Shown: piece after piece, positions 33,903-42,754 of the stretch
Numbering within the stretch: the stretch's first letter is position 1
Layout: the number at the start of each line of letters is the position of its first letter
DNA from: Roseomonas mucosa ATCC BAA-692
GTDB taxonomy: Bacteria > Pseudomonadota > Alphaproteobacteria > Acetobacterales > Acetobacteraceae
DNA length: 64,000 nucleotides
Assembly: GCF_000622225.1 (NCBI RefSeq)
Contig: NZ_KK211412.1
Coordinates: 133,883 to 197,882, forward strand
Direction: 5' to 3'
Made by a program: the position numbers and the translations under genes
The notes under the pieces: model-generated
Databases searched by the model: none
Seen by the model: the letters and a program-made list of their open reading frames with translations, nothing else
What the model was told of the DNA's origin: nothing

Positions 33903-34811
33903 TTGGCACGGGCAAGCCAGCATCATCGGATCCAACTGGGGGAGATGCGATTCACCAATAATTCTGGGCCGAGGGTTTGCTCAAGACCTTCTGTCCCCTA
34001 TGTCTTGGGCATCACCTGCGGAGACCCTCCGGCGCGGGTGGCTGAGAGATGCCAAGCGCTCCCGCCGACACCTGTCGCCTGGGATCTGTTCTTGGCCCAT
34101 TCGTCCACGCCCGTGCCGCGCAACCGTCTGCTCGCTGCCCTCCCAGCCGAGAGCCTCAATAGGCTCTGGCCCCAGCTGGAGCCGGTCGAGATGGCCGTCC
34201 GGCAGAACCTGATGATGCCGGACGAGCCGATCACGGCGGTCTACTTTCCCGAGGTGGGCTGGGCCTCGATGCTGGCACTGCTGGCGGACGGCAACTCCGC
34301 CGAGGTCGGCCTCATCGGCAACGAGGGCATGATTGGCCTGCCACTGTTGCTGGGAGTTGATAGCGGCGCCGTGGAGGCCCTGGTGCAGGGACCCGGTACC
34401 ATGCTGCGGCTGGGCGCCAGCGCCTTCCAACAGTCCCTGGAGGAGATCCCCGAGCTGGAGCGGCTGCTGATGCGCTACGCCCTGGCCTTCCAGGAGCAGG
34501 TCACCCAGACCGCGGCCTGCAACGGCCACCACGCCTTGGACCAGCGGCTGGCGCGCTGGCTGCTGATGTCCCACGACCGGGCCGAGGGCGGCGAGTTCCC
34601 GATGACGCAGGAATTCCTCGCCCTGATGCTGTGCGTGCACCGTCCTGGCGTCACCGTGGCGGCTCGGCTGTTCCAGCAAGCTGGACTGATCCGCTACGGC
34701 CAGGGCCGGATCGTGATCGCCGATCGCGACGGCCTCGAAGCCGTCGCCTGCGAGTGCTACGGCGCCGTACGGCGCCGCTTCGGTCACCTGCTAGGTTTGG
34801 CCAAGGGCTGA
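33903..34811 (+). CDS. Crp/Fnr-superfamily transcriptional regulator
   Basis: Regulator of up to 302 residues. Effector region: RNLLMMPDEPITAVYFPEVG-like strands (here VRQNLMMPDEPITAVYFPEV) and EVGLIGNEGMIGLPLLLG, resembling a cyclic-nucleotide-fold domain without an obvious nucleotide phosphate-binding cassette. The C-terminal winged helix includes FLALMLCVHRPGVTVAARLF then QQAGLIRYGQGRIVIADR. The true start is uncertain: family length (about 230) suggests a start near TTG 34092 or GTG 34113, and ATG 33945 directly follows GGGGGAG. It is divergent from the HWE kinase, and the pair may be functionally linked, as light- or stress-sensing HWE kinases often neighbour such regulators. Confidence 0.82.
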   Translation: MARASQHHRIQLGEMRFTNNSGPRVCSRPSVPYVLGITCGDPPARVAERCQALPPTPVAWDLFLAHSSTPVPRNRLLAALPAESLNRLWPQLEPVEMAVRQNLMMPDEPITAVYFPEVGWASMLALLADGNSAEVGLIGNEGMIGLPLLLGVDSGAVEALVQGPGTMLRLGASAFQQSLEEIPELERLLMRYALAFQEQVTQTAACNGHHALDQRLARWLLMSHDRAEGGEFPMTQEFLALMLCVHRPGVTVAARLFQQAGLIRYGQGRIVIADRDGLEAVACECYGAVRRRFGHLLGLAKG

Positions 34812-34876
34812 CCGTGTCTGCTCGTTAAGGGCCTTTCGGAAGCGGCTTGCCGCCGAAGCTAAGTCTGCTGTCCACC

Positions 34877-35640
34877 TTACCCGGCGCTTCCCCGGATTAG
34901 ATGACCGTCATGGTTCTCGGCTTTCAATGCAAAAGGCTTTTGCGATCGAACTATCGCGTGCGCGAAGACCAGGAGCTTCCGAGCGATCACCAATAGAATG
35001 ACTTTTGGGGGCTTACCCGCCGCCCTCATGCGCTGCACGAAGTCGGCCAAGGCAGGTTTGCGGCGCCTGCTGCTAAGCGCACACATGTACAGCGCACGAC
35101 GAAGGCGCTCCGATCCCATCCTGCTGATGCGGCCTGGGCGGCGTACTGTGCTGCCGGAGCTGTACTCCTGAGGGGACAAACCGGCAAAGGCTGCAAGGGC
35201 CTTCGGGGGGAACCTATCAATGTTTGGCACTTCGGCCAGCAGCACAGGGGCAGTGACTGTCCCGATCCCTGGTATGCTCAATAACAGCTCATGGTTACGG
35301 CTCAGCACAGGATCGGATGCCACCGCTTCCTGCACCGCATTCATGACAGCTTCGATCTCCCGATCCAGCCAATCCAGGTGAGCCGCGATCGAAGCAGCAA
35401 CCGCAGGTGATGCTGTTCCGGACTTCTGGCGATTTATCTCCTGGACTCTTGCGACCTTCAGCCCCTCGCAGCGGCGCACCAATTCGCGCAACCCCCGCAG
35501 GTGAGTGGCCGGTGGCACCCAGGCCGAAGGGTCATGTGCCCGGCAGGACCGGGCGATTGAGGCTGCGTCCAGTTTGTCGGTCTTGTTGCGCGGCAGTTCG
35601 CTTTGCCCGTAGGCCTTGACCCGCATACCGTGTCCACGCC
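34877..35640 (-). pseudogene. IS110-family transposase, 5'-truncated remnant
   Basis: The C-terminal part of an IS110-type recombinase is well kept: SELPRNKTDKLDAASIARSC with the last acidic pair of the DEDD site, the coiled linker, then LLSIPGIGTVTAPVLLAEVP, FAGLSPQEYSSGST and GRISRMGSERLRRALYMCAL with the family's serine region. The N-terminal RuvC-like portion, with the first catalytic Asp and the Glu, is missing. At about 35641 the sequence changes into the dispersed intergenic repeat, and the frame runs on into it until 35710. No intact second end, inverted repeat or bridge-RNA leader can be seen. It is therefore judged inactive. Confidence 0.85.
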
Positions 35641-35800
35641 CGTGGCACCGGCAGTCCGCCGGAGAGCCATGCTCTCCGGCGCGATCCGGCGTCAGCGAGA
35701 ACCAACTCATCGGGTCCAGGGCACGCAGTGTCCTGGCGAATAAGGGGGTCCGGGGGAAAAGGCGGAGCCTTGTCCCCCGGGACAGCGCAACGCCAGACCG
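35641..35800 (+). repeat. Dispersed hairpin-rich repeat, copy 5 (right part, fused to IS110 remnant)
   Basis: The homology to copies 1 and 8 begins sharply at GTGGCACCGGCAGTCCGCC and continues through CCGGAGAGCCATGCTCTCCGG, GGTCCAGGGCACGCAGTGTCC and the AGGCGGAGCCTTGTCCC terminal stem, ending CGGGACAGCGCAACGCC. The left half expected from other copies is replaced by the transposase remnant. It lies just past the 3' end of the minus-strand HAD gene. Confidence 0.8.
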
Positions 35801-35833
35801 TGAAGCGCGACCCGGTGGGCGGCGCCTACCGGC

Positions 35834-36505
35834 TCAGAGGCCGAGCAGGCCCGGCAGGCCGCCGATATCGGGGATCTCGTGGTAGCCGTAGAAGGTGTTG
35901 CCGCGCGGCTCGTGCCCGCGGTTGACCCAGGCCTTCATGGTGATGCCGAGGTCATGAGCCGTCATCAGGTCGTAGCGGAAGCTCGACGAGACATGCAGCA
36001 CCTCCTCCGGCCGGGTGCCGAGCCGGTCGAGCATGTATTCGAAGCCCTTCATGCGCGGCTTGTAGGACTGCGCCTGCTCGGCGGTGAAGACAGCGTGGAA
36101 GGGTGCTTCCAGCTTCGCCACGTTGCTGTGGATCTGCTCGTCCGAGGCGTTGGAGAGGATGACGAGCGGGAATTCCTTCGCCACGCGCTTCAGCGGCTCC
36201 GGCACGTCCGGATGTGGCCCCCATCCCGGCACGGCGCGGTAGAAGACGTCGCCGTCGCCCTCCTGGCTGGCAATGCCGTGCTTGCGGCAGGTGCGGCGGA
36301 TGGCGTTGTCCAGCACCTCCGCATAGGGCTTCCAGGCGCCCAGCACCTCGTCGAGGCGATAGGCGCTGAAACTGCCCAGGAAGGCGTCCATCTCCGCTGC
36401 CGGCACGCGGCCGGCGAAATGCGCGCGCGCCACCTCCCCCATCCGGAAGTTCGTCAGCGTGCCGTAGCAGTCGAAGGTGATGAAGCTGGGGCGCAGGCGG
36501 GGCAT
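35834..36505 (-). CDS. HAD-superfamily hydrolase, haloacid dehalogenase type II-like
   Basis: HAD enzyme of 223 residues from ATG 36505 (ATG 36523 is also in frame; GGAAAGG favours the former). Motif I is SFITFDCYGTLTNF with the nucleophile Asp12, motif II LVILSNASDEQ, motif III lysine in SYKPRMKGFEYML, and the late motif HVSSSFRYDLMTAHDLGI. The third motif has SSFRYD where many phosphatases have GD..ND, which fits the L-2-haloacid dehalogenase subgroup. The substrate may be a 2-haloacid or a phosphate ester; the subgroup call does not prove dehalogenation. It stands alone between the repeat and the divergent acetyltransferase. Confidence 0.85.
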   Translation of the reverse strand: MPRLRPSFITFDCYGTLTNFRMGEVARAHFAGRVPAAEMDAFLGSFSAYRLDEVLGAWKPYAEVLDNAIRRTCRKHGIASQEGDGDVFYRAVPGWGPHPDVPEPLKRVAKEFPLVILSNASDEQIHSNVAKLEAPFHAVFTAEQAQSYKPRMKGFEYMLDRLGTRPEEVLHVSSSFRYDLMTAHDLGITMKAWVNRGHEPRGNTFYGYHEIPDIGGLPGLLGL

Positions 36506-36713
36506 GGGGCGCTGCCTTTCCATCCGAATCCGGCGCTGGCCGGGACGGGGGCGATCCTATCCGCGAAGCCCGGGCCGCGTGCATTCCCCTTTGGCGGAGC
36601 GGCGCGAAAACGGATGCCCTTGCCGCCGTCCCGCCTCTATGGCTGTTCCTCCGGTGCCGGCGCCTTCCTGGGGGGCCTCTCCGGTGAGCATGGCGAGATC
36701 CGAGGAGTGACGC

Positions 36714-37595
36714 ATGGCCAACCGGCAGGAAAGCCCCCCGCCCGGCGGCGCGGTCGCGCGCCCCATCCTGCGCTCCCTGGTCCTGTCGGACCTGCCGGCG
36801 GCCCGGGCCCTTTCCGCCGCCCAGGGCTGGCCGCACCGGGAAGAGGACTGGCGCTTCGTCCTCGGACTCGGCGAAGGGGTGGCGGCGGAGCATGACGGAC
36901 AACTCGCCGGCACAGCGCTCGGCTGGCGCTATGGGCCGGGCTTCGCCACGCTCGGGCTGGTGATCGTTTCCAAGGCGGCGCGGGGACGCGGCATCGGCCG
37001 CGCGCTGACCGCAGCCGTGCTGGACCGGCTGGGACGCCGCACCGTGCTGCTGAACGCCACGCGCGACGGGTTGCCGCTCTACCGCTCCCTGGGCTTCGCA
37101 CCGGGATGGGAGATCCGCCAGTTCCAGGGCGCATCCTTCTCCCCGCCATCGGTGGCGCCACCGCCCGGGCACCGGCTGCGCCCCCTGGACCCCCGCGACG
37201 GCACCATGCTGGCGGCGCTGGACGAGCGCGCCACCGGCATGCCGCGCCAGGCGCTGATCGCGGCGCTGCTGTCCGTGGCGGAGGGCGTGGTGCTGGAGCG
37301 GGAGGGCGAGGCGGTGGGCTTCGCGCTGCTGCGCCGATTCGGCCATGGGCAGGTGATCGGCCCGGTGGTGGCGCCGGACGAAGGCGGCGCGCGGGCGCTG
37401 GTCGCGCACTGGCTGTCCTCGCGTCCCGGGCAGTTCATCCGGCTGGACGTGCCGGCGGAAACCGGCCTGCCCGGCTGGCTGCGGAGCCTCGGGCTGGAGG
37501 ATGCCGGGCCCGCCACCGGCATGGCGCACGGCACGCCGCCACGCCTGGACGGCACGCTGCGCCGCTTCGCCCTGGTCAGCCAGGCACTGGGCTGA
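36714..37595 (+). CDS. GNAT-family N-acetyltransferase, two-domain
   Basis: Acetyl-CoA-dependent acetyltransferase of 293 residues. The first GNAT domain (about 15-150) has LGLVIVSKAARGRGIGRALT, whose RGRGIG matches the acetyl-CoA pyrophosphate loop, and PLYRSLGFAPGWEIRQFQG. The C-terminal half (about 155-290) looks like the accessory domain found in bacterial two-domain GNATs. GGAG lies 8 bases before the ATG. Substrate unknown. It is convergent with trpF. Confidence 0.87.
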   Translation: MANRQESPPPGGAVARPILRSLVLSDLPAARALSAAQGWPHREEDWRFVLGLGEGVAAEHDGQLAGTALGWRYGPGFATLGLVIVSKAARGRGIGRALTAAVLDRLGRRTVLLNATRDGLPLYRSLGFAPGWEIRQFQGASFSPPSVAPPPGHRLRPLDPRDGTMLAALDERATGMPRQALIAALLSVAEGVVLEREGEAVGFALLRRFGHGQVIGPVVAPDEGGARALVAHWLSSRPGQFIRLDVPAETGLPGWLRSLGLEDAGPATGMAHGTPPRLDGTLRRFALVSQALG

Positions 37596-37652
37596 GGACC
37601 GCGGGAGCGCCGGAGCCGGTGTGGGGCGAGGCCGACGGGAAGCGCGGCCGGA

Positions 37653-38315
37653 TCAGCCCGCCCGGCCGCCCTCGCGCACCGTCTGCACGAAGGCGGCGAT
37701 CAGCGCCGGGTCCTTGACCCCGCGCGCGCGCTCCACGCCCGAGGAAAGGTCCACCCCCGGGGCGCCGGCCTGCCGCACCGCCGCCGCGACATTGCCCTGG
37801 GTGAGCCCCCCGGCCAGCAGCCAGGGGCGCGGGATGTCCCGTCCGGCCAGGAGGCGCCAGTCGAAGGTGACGGCATTGCCGCCGGGGAGGGTGGCCCCGG
37901 CGGGCGGCTTGGCGTCGAGCAGGAAGCGGTCCACCACAGGGGCGTAGCCGGCCAGGGCGGCGAGGTCCTCCGGCACGGCGATCCCCAGCGCCTTCATCAC
38001 CGGCAGGCCGAAGCGGGCACGCAGCGCGGCGCAGCGTTCCGGGGTTTCCGCCCCATGCAGTTGCAGCATGTCCAGCGGCACGGCGGCGAGCACGGCCGCC
38101 ACCGCCTCCTCGGAGGGATCGACGAAGAGCCCCACCCGCAGCGGCCCGCCTTCCGCGGCGGCAGGCGCCAGGGCGGAGAGCTCGGCGGCCCGTTCCGGCG
38201 AGATCGCGCGGGGCGAGGGGGGAAAGAAGACGAAGCCCAGCATCTCGGCCCGCGCCTCGCGCACCGCCGCCATGGCGGCGGGGTCGTTGATGCCGCAGAC
38301 CTTGACCAGCGTCAT
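37653..38315 (-). CDS. trpF: Phosphoribosylanthranilate isomerase
   Basis: Tryptophan-pathway TIM-barrel enzyme of 220 residues converting phosphoribosylanthranilate to CdRP. It shows VKVCGIND with the catalytic Cys, MLGFVFFPPSPRAISPERA, GLFVDPSEE, LQLHGAETPE, a late Asp in FLLDAKPPAG, LAGGLTQGNV and GVDLSSGVERARGVKD. The ATG at 38315 begins the first strand and lies 10 bases after the pyrF stop. The order ihfB-lapA-pyrF-trpF is common in Alphaproteobacteria, usually followed by trpB and trpA; here trpB/A do not follow, and the next gene is a convergent acetyltransferase. Confidence 0.95.
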   Translation of the reverse strand: MTLVKVCGINDPAAMAAVREARAEMLGFVFFPPSPRAISPERAAELSALAPAAAEGGPLRVGLFVDPSEEAVAAVLAAVPLDMLQLHGAETPERCAALRARFGLPVMKALGIAVPEDLAALAGYAPVVDRFLLDAKPPAGATLPGGNAVTFDWRLLAGRDIPRPWLLAGGLTQGNVAAAVRQAGAPGVDLSSGVERARGVKDPALIAAFVQTVREGGRAG

Positions 38316-38325
38316 CGCCGGGACC

Positions 38326-39063
38326 TCAGGGCGCGTCGCCCAGCGGGGCGAGTTCCGCCACCACCGCCCGTGCCGCCGCCACGGGGTCCGCGGCATTGGT
38401 GATCGGGCGGCCCAGCACGATCCAGTCCGCACCGGCGCGGATCGTGTCGGCGGGCGTGGCCACGCGCGACTGGTCGCCCGGTTCCGCACCGGCGGGCCGC
38501 ACCCCCGGCACCACCAGCATCGGCCGGTCGCCGAAAGCGTTGCGGATCAGCGCGGCCTCGTGCGGCGAGCAGACCAGCCCGTCCGCCCCGGCCTCCAGCG
38601 CCAGCCGCGACAGGCGCAGCACCTGCTGCGACGTGCCGCCGGACACGCCGGTCTCGGCCAGCATGGCGGCGCTCAGGCTGGTCAGCACCGTCACCGCCAG
38701 GATGGCCGGGCGCGCCTCGCCGCCAGCCTCCTCCGCCGCCCGCCGCGCCGCCGCCACCATGGCCGCCCCGCCCGCCGCGTGGATGGTCAGCATGGCCGGC
38801 CGCACCGCACAGGCCGAGCGGACCGCGCCGGCCACGGTGTTGGGGATGTCGTGCAGCTTGAGGTCCAGGAAGACCGGCATCTCCCCGGCCACGTCGCGCA
38901 CCGCGCCGGGTCCGGCAGCCACGAAGAACTCCAGCCCGAGCTTCAGCAGCCCCACCTCGGGCGAAAGGTGCCGCGCCAGGCTGGCGGCCTTCGCCGGGTC
39001 GGGCGTGTCGATGGCCACGATCAGTTGCTTCCGGCCGGGGCGGGGGCGGGCGATCAGGGGCAT
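38326..39063 (-). CDS. pyrF: Orotidine-5'-phosphate decarboxylase
   Basis: Final enzyme of UMP synthesis, TIM barrel, 245 residues from ATG 39063 (GAGG just upstream). The fingerprint is [23 protein letters not shown], and [20 protein letters not shown] with the Asp-Lys-x-x-Asp catalytic array, then TVLTSLS and LVVPGVRP. It is tightly coupled to trpF downstream. An alternative ATG at 39120 would add 19 residues without domain content. Confidence 0.96.
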   Translation of the reverse strand: MPLIARPRPGRKQLIVAIDTPDPAKAASLARHLSPEVGLLKLGLEFFVAAGPGAVRDVAGEMPVFLDLKLHDIPNTVAGAVRSACAVRPAMLTIHAAGGAAMVAAARRAAEEAGGEARPAILAVTVLTSLSAAMLAETGVSGGTSQQVLRLSRLALEAGADGLVCSPHEAALIRNAFGDRPMLVVPGVRPAGAEPGDQSRVATPADTIRAGADWIVLGRPITNAADPVAAARAVVAELAPLGDAP

Positions 39064-39213
39064 AGGCACCTCGGGGGCAACGGGACGGGTCTGGATCGCC
39101 CCTTGCCTCGGGGCGGGCATGGGCGGGAGGCGAAGGAGGAAGCCGGCCGGATCGCGCGGTGCGGAAGCAGGTCCGCTCCGGCCCGGCCGGCTGCCGGGGT
39201 TATAGGGGCTCGC

Positions 39214-39558
39214 TCAGGGGGCCGGTAGCGCAACCTTGGCGGGGCGGCGTCCCATCGCCTCGCCGCCCTCCGGCACCTGCCGCGCCACCTGGGCCCGCAG
39301 CTGCGCCAGTTCCGATTCGAGCTGTCGCACCGTCTGGGCCAGGCGCCGCGCCCGCCGGCGGGCGCCCAGCGAGGCCATCCAGGTCACCAGCGCGCCCAGC
39401 AGGAAGGCGAAGGCAGAAACCGACAGCACCGCGACGGCGAGCGGCGTTTCCCAGGCGAGGTCGAAGGGCCAGAAACGGACAGGGACCGGCGCCGTGTTCG
39501 ACAGGGCGAACAGCACCAGGACAAGCAAAAGGGGCCCGATCAACAGCCAGCGCCACAT
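39214..39558 (-). CDS. LapA-family inner-membrane protein (DUF1049)
   Basis: Small membrane protein of 114 residues with two helices (WLLIGPLLLVLVLFALSNTA and LAVAVLSVSAFAFLLGALVT) and a C-terminal coiled coil (RLAQTVRQLESELAQLRAQV). FALSNTAPVPVRFWPFDLAW is typical of the LapA domain, which in E. coli works with LapB in regulating LPS synthesis via LpxC. The ATG at 39558 has GGAG about 9 bases upstream; GTG 39570 is an alternative. Gene order between ihfB and pyrF is the conserved alphaproteobacterial one. Confidence 0.88.
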   Translation of the reverse strand: MWRWLLIGPLLLVLVLFALSNTAPVPVRFWPFDLAWETPLAVAVLSVSAFAFLLGALVTWMASLGARRRARRLAQTVRQLESELAQLRAQVARQVPEGGEAMGRRPAKVALPAP

Positions 39559-39812
39559 CGTCTTCGTCACTCCGCTTCTGTTTCAGCCCCGCCGATCCCC
39601 AGGCTTCCGGAGAAGTGCCCCCCTTGGGCCGCAGGGGCAAGGCCCTCGGGGCGTCCGGAAGGGCAAAACGGGGAGAGGCCGGCTCCGCTGCCAGGAAAGT
39701 GCCGGGAACGAGGGGTGCCGGGGGCACCCCGGGGGCCGCCTTCCGGCTCCGCCTGGCCGGGCCTGTGGCCGCGCGCCCTGGCGGTGCCGCGACCCGCGCC
39801 CGTGACCGCGCC

Positions 39813-40139
39813 TCAGTCCCCGGCGACCGGGCGTTCCTTGCCGCCCCGGCTCTGCAACGGGCCGCCATTGACCCGTTCCCGCAACTCCTTGCCCGGCTTG
39901 AAATAGGGGACCGCCTTGCCGGTGACCTCCACCGCCTCGCCGGTGCGGGGGTTGCGGCCGGTCCGGGGATCGCGGCGCTTGGCGGTGAAGGCGCCGAAAC
40001 CGCGCAACTCCACCCGGTCGCCCCGTGCCAGGGCGGCGGAGATTTCCTCCAGGATGGTGGCCACGATCAGTTCCACATCGGGCTGGCGCAGATGAGGGTT
40101 CGCCGCGGCCAGCGCGGCGATCAACTCCGATCTGGTCAT
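39813..40139 (-). CDS. ihfB: Integration host factor subunit beta
   Basis: Nucleoid DNA-bending protein of 108 residues, partner of IhfA. It has [40 protein letters not shown] with the proline-tipped beta arm, and [16 protein letters not shown] short C-terminal tail ([17 protein letters not shown]) extends beyond the usual 94-100 residues. It begins 25 bases after the sppA stop, in the conserved sppA-ihfB-lapA run. Confidence 0.96.
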   Translation of the reverse strand: MTRSELIAALAAANPHLRQPDVELIVATILEEISAALARGDRVELRGFGAFTAKRRDPRTGRNPRTGEAVEVTGKAVPYFKPGKELRERVNGGPLQSRGGKERPVAGD

Positions 40140-40164
40140 CCCGTCCAAAACCCCCCGCAGCCGG

Positions 40165-41091
40165 TCAGCGTGCGGCAGGCTGCCAAAGCGCCAGGGCGCC
40201 GTCAACGATCCCGATCGATGCAAGCCCTTCGGAAACAAGGCTTTTCGCGAAGGAGGTGACGTAGCGCGACAGTCCACGCCGTCCCGTTGTATCCAGGTCA
40301 CGCGCCTCGGGCGTTTCCGGGATGCCGTGCTTCTCCTTCAGCCAGGCCCGGGCCTCGCGCTCGCCGCCGATGGCATCCACCAGGCCGAGGGCCAAAGCCT
40401 GCCGCCCGGTGTAGATTCGCCCGTCCGCCAGCTCCCGCACCCGCGCTTCCGGCAGGTTGCGGCCCTTGGCCACCATCTCCACGAAGCGCGACTGGATATC
40501 CGCCACCACGCCCAGCAGCACCTCCCGCCCCTGCTCGGTCAGCGGCGAGAAGGGGCTGGGCTGCGCCTTCAGCGGGCCGGAGGTCAGCGTCTCCGCCTTC
40601 ACCCCCAGCGTGTCCATCAGCTGGTTCACGTTGAAGCTCTGCAGCAGCACCCCGATCGAGCCGGTGAGCGTGGCATCGCGCGCGAAGATGCGCTCCGACG
40701 GCATGGCGACCATGTAGGCCGCCGAGGCCGCCGTGCCGCCCATCACCGCCACCACCGGCTTGCCGGATTCGCGGAAGCGCATGAGCGCCGAATACAGCGC
40801 CTCGCCCCCCGCCACCGTGCCGCCGGGGCTGTCGATGGACAGCAGCAGGGCACGCGTCCCGGCCCGTTCCGCCGCGCGGTCCACCGCCCGGACGACGTCG
40901 CGGTCGTCGGTGATCGTGCCGCTGACCACCAGCCGCGCCACGGGCGAGCCGGTGCCGAACCCCTCCATGTCCCGGGGCGCGAAGAGCACGGCCAGGAGCG
41001 CCAGCGCCGCCAGCACGGCGCCGCCGCGCCACAGCGCCCGGCTCCGCTTCAGGCGGCGCCGGTCGATCAGGGCATCAGGGTCGAGGGACAT
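40165..41091 (-). CDS. sppA: Signal peptide peptidase SppA (S49 family, short form)
   Basis: Membrane-anchored serine protease that degrades cleaved signal peptides, 308 residues, the short 36 kDa type. One N-terminal membrane helix ([15 protein letters not shown]) precedes the protease fold: [20 protein letters not shown], then [20 protein letters not shown] with nucleophile Ser123, and [17 protein letters not shown] with general-base Lys175. [20 protein letters not shown] closes the fold. It heads the sppA-ihfB pair. Confidence 0.95.
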   Translation of the reverse strand: MSLDPDALIDRRRLKRSRALWRGGAVLAALALLAVLFAPRDMEGFGTGSPVARLVVSGTITDDRDVVRAVDRAAERAGTRALLLSIDSPGGTVAGGEALYSALMRFRESGKPVVAVMGGTAASAAYMVAMPSERIFARDATLTGSIGVLLQSFNVNQLMDTLGVKAETLTSGPLKAQPSPFSPLTEQGREVLLGVVADIQSRFVEMVAKGRNLPEARVRELADGRIYTGRQALALGLVDAIGGEREARAWLKEKHGIPETPEARDLDTTGRRGLSRYVTSFAKSLVSEGLASIGIVDGALALWQPAAR

Positions 41092-41154
41092 GGTGAAGGC
41101 TCATGCCGTCCCGCCGGCGCCGGGTCAAATCCCGTCGGCGGTCACGCATCACTT

Positions 41155-41235
41155 CCTGCGTCGCTCTGTCCCCGGGGCGAGAGGCGGAGCCTCTCCTCCG
41201 GCGGCCAACCACGAAGCGCAACGCCCCTGGAACCC
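41155..41235 (-). repeat. Dispersed repeat fragment, copy 6 (inverted)
   Basis: The reverse complement gives GTTGCGCTTCGTGGTTGGCCGCC followed by an AGAGGC...GCCTCT stem. This matches the left end of copy 8 at 60610-60650. It lies just beyond the 3' end of dapB and before sppA. Only the first block of the repeat is present. Confidence 0.65.
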
Positions 41236-41241
41236 GCCGGA

Positions 41242-42033
41242 TCAGCCCATGCCCAGCACGTGCTTCATGTCGTAAAGGCCCGGGGACTGGCCCAGGAGCC
41301 AGAGCGCTGCCCGCACCGCGCCGGTGGCATAGACGCGGCGGTCGAAGGAGCGGTGGGTCAGGGCGATCTGCTCGGTGCCGGCGGCGAAGAGGAGCGTGTG
41401 CTCCCCCACCACCTGCCCACCGCGCAAGGCGGCGAAGCCGATGGCGCCGGTGCGGCGCGGGCCGGTATGGCCATCGCGGCCGCTCTCGGTGCCTGCCTTT
41501 TCCAGCGTGGTGCCGCGCCCGCGCGCCACGGCACGGCCGAGCGCCACCGCCGTGCCGGAGGGGGCGTCCACCTTCTGGCGATGGTGCATCTCGACGATCT
41601 CGGCATCGTACTGCTCCGGTGGCAGCGCCGCCGCCATGCGCTCGGCCAGGGCGAAAAGCAGGTTCACGCCCGGCGCGAAATTGGCCGCATAGACGATGGG
41701 GATCTGTGTCGCCGCCTCGGCCACGGCGGCTTCCTGCGCCGCGGAAAGGCCGGAGGTGCCCAGCACCAGGGGCCGCTTCGCCGCCATCGCGGCGGCGAGG
41801 TGCGCCTCCACGGCCTCCGCGCGGGTGAAGTCGATCACCACGTCGCTGTTTGCGCAGAGGGAAGCGGCATCGGGGAAGATGCGGTAGGGCCCGGCCTCGC
41901 CGGAACGGCGCGTGCCACCGGAGACAATGGCACCGGCCTTCGCGCTTTCCTCGGCCAGCAGGACACCGATGCGGCCCGCGATCCCCAGGATCCCAATCCG
42001 TGCCGCCACCTGGCTCGTCTCCGCTGCAGCCAT
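41242..42033 (-). CDS. dapB: 4-hydroxy-tetrahydrodipicolinate reductase
   Basis: Lysine/meso-diaminopimelate pathway enzyme of 263 residues. The NAD(P) loop is IGILGIAGRIGVLL (here GIAGRIG for the usual G-x-x-GRMG). The catalytic and substrate block is EIVEMHHRQKVDAPSGTAVA with the His-His and Lys. DVVIDFTRAEAV, VLGTSGLS, YAANFAPGVNLLF and EHTLLFAAGTEQIALTHRSF complete the family pattern. ATG 42033 is preferred to the upstream ATG 42084, whose extra residues are basic and non-conserved. It follows the PRC-barrel gene on the same strand after a hairpin. Confidence 0.95.
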   Translation of the reverse strand: MAAAETSQVAARIGILGIAGRIGVLLAEESAKAGAIVSGGTRRSGEAGPYRIFPDAASLCANSDVVIDFTRAEAVEAHLAAAMAAKRPLVLGTSGLSAAQEAAVAEAATQIPIVYAANFAPGVNLLFALAERMAAALPPEQYDAEIVEMHHRQKVDAPSGTAVALGRAVARGRGTTLEKAGTESGRDGHTGPRRTGAIGFAALRGGQVVGEHTLLFAAGTEQIALTHRSFDRRVYATGAVRAALWLLGQSPGLYDMKHVLGMG

Positions 42034-42167
42034 CACATCCCTGCCTTGTCCCATCCGGGCGCGGTTCGCCCGGCGCCGGCCCATGCAACAGATCAGGGGC
42101 GGCGTCCATCGCCGGCCCGGCGAGCGCAGCGGGCGCAGCCATCATTCCGCGGAAAGGCCGGCATGAA

Positions 42168-42197
42168 GAAAGGGCGGAGTTTCCTCCGCCCCCTTTC
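42168..42197 (-). terminator. Terminator-like hairpin after the PRC-barrel gene
   Basis: GAAAGGGCGGAG / CTCCGCCCCCTTTC forms an 11-12 bp stem (one bulged C) around a TTTC loop, 24 bases past the PRC-barrel stop on the minus strand. A T-run after it is poor, so the call rests on stem strength and position before dapB. Confidence 0.55.
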
Positions 42198-42220
42198 CAG
42201 CCACCGGACCGGATCGCCGT

Positions 42221-42652
42221 TCAGAAGCCGGCGTTCCAGTAGGGTGCCTTGTAGTAGTCGTAGACCCGGCGCCCATAGGCATCGTCGTTGAAGTCGATGC
42301 CTTCATCCGCCCCGTAGGAAGGCGCGGACTGCAACTGTTCCCGCGTCATGTCCACGACATAGCCGCCCTGGGCGGTGTCGTAGGTCAGGGTGGACCAGGG
42401 CAGCGGGTGGTACTTCTCGCCGATGCCGAGGAAGCCTCCAAAGCTCATTACCGCGAAGGCCACCTTGCCGCTGACCTTGTCGAGCATGACGTCCTCGACG
42501 GTGCCGAGGCGCTCGCCCTCGCGGTTGTAGACGGCCGTGCCCTCGACCTTGCTGGCCGAGATCAGGCGGTTCGGCACGTCGCCTTCCGGGCTCGCCGGCG
42601 TGCTCACGGCGGGGATGCCGGAGAGGTTGGGGTCGCCGATCGTGGTGCTCAT
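42221..42652 (-). CDS. PRC-barrel domain protein
   Basis: Soluble protein of 143 residues. The PRC barrel (about residues 28-100) reads NRLISASKVEGTAVYNREGE, RLGTVEDVMLDKVSGKVAFA, VMSFGGFLGIGEKYHPLPWS. The acidic N-terminus and tyrosine-rich tail (DDAYGRRVYDYYKAPYWNAG) are typical of alphaproteobacterial stress-associated PRC proteins of unknown biochemical role. GGAAGGAAACAGG precedes the ATG. The upstream region resembles a general-stress (EcfG-type) promoter with one mismatch. Confidence 0.88.
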   Translation of the reverse strand: MSTTIGDPNLSGIPAVSTPASPEGDVPNRLISASKVEGTAVYNREGERLGTVEDVMLDKVSGKVAFAVMSFGGFLGIGEKYHPLPWSTLTYDTAQGGYVVDMTREQLQSAPSYGADEGIDFNDDAYGRRVYDYYKAPYWNAGF

Positions 42653-42720
42653 CCTGTTTCCTTCCGCATGGTCGTTCGCCGATAAGGGGTCACGATGCTT
42701 GCGGAGCACCGTGGTGGAAG

Positions 42721-42750
42721 GAAAACGAATCCGCCGCGCCACGGGTTGCC
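42721..42750 (-). promoter_or_regulatory. Possible EcfG-type stress promoter of the PRC-barrel gene
   Basis: On the minus strand GGCAACCCGTGGCG...GATTCGTTTT gives GCAAC, 17 bases, CGTT. The alphaproteobacterial general-stress sigma consensus is GGAAC-N16/17-CGTT, so this is one mismatch away. The first 14 bases recur upstream of the GlsB gene at 49373. Confidence 0.35.
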
Positions 42751-42754
42751 GCTA

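Noticed and set aside
34812-34876. Right end or inverted repeat of the IS110 element
   Set aside because: IS110 elements usually lack terminal inverted repeats, and no boundary or duplicated target could be located by eye.
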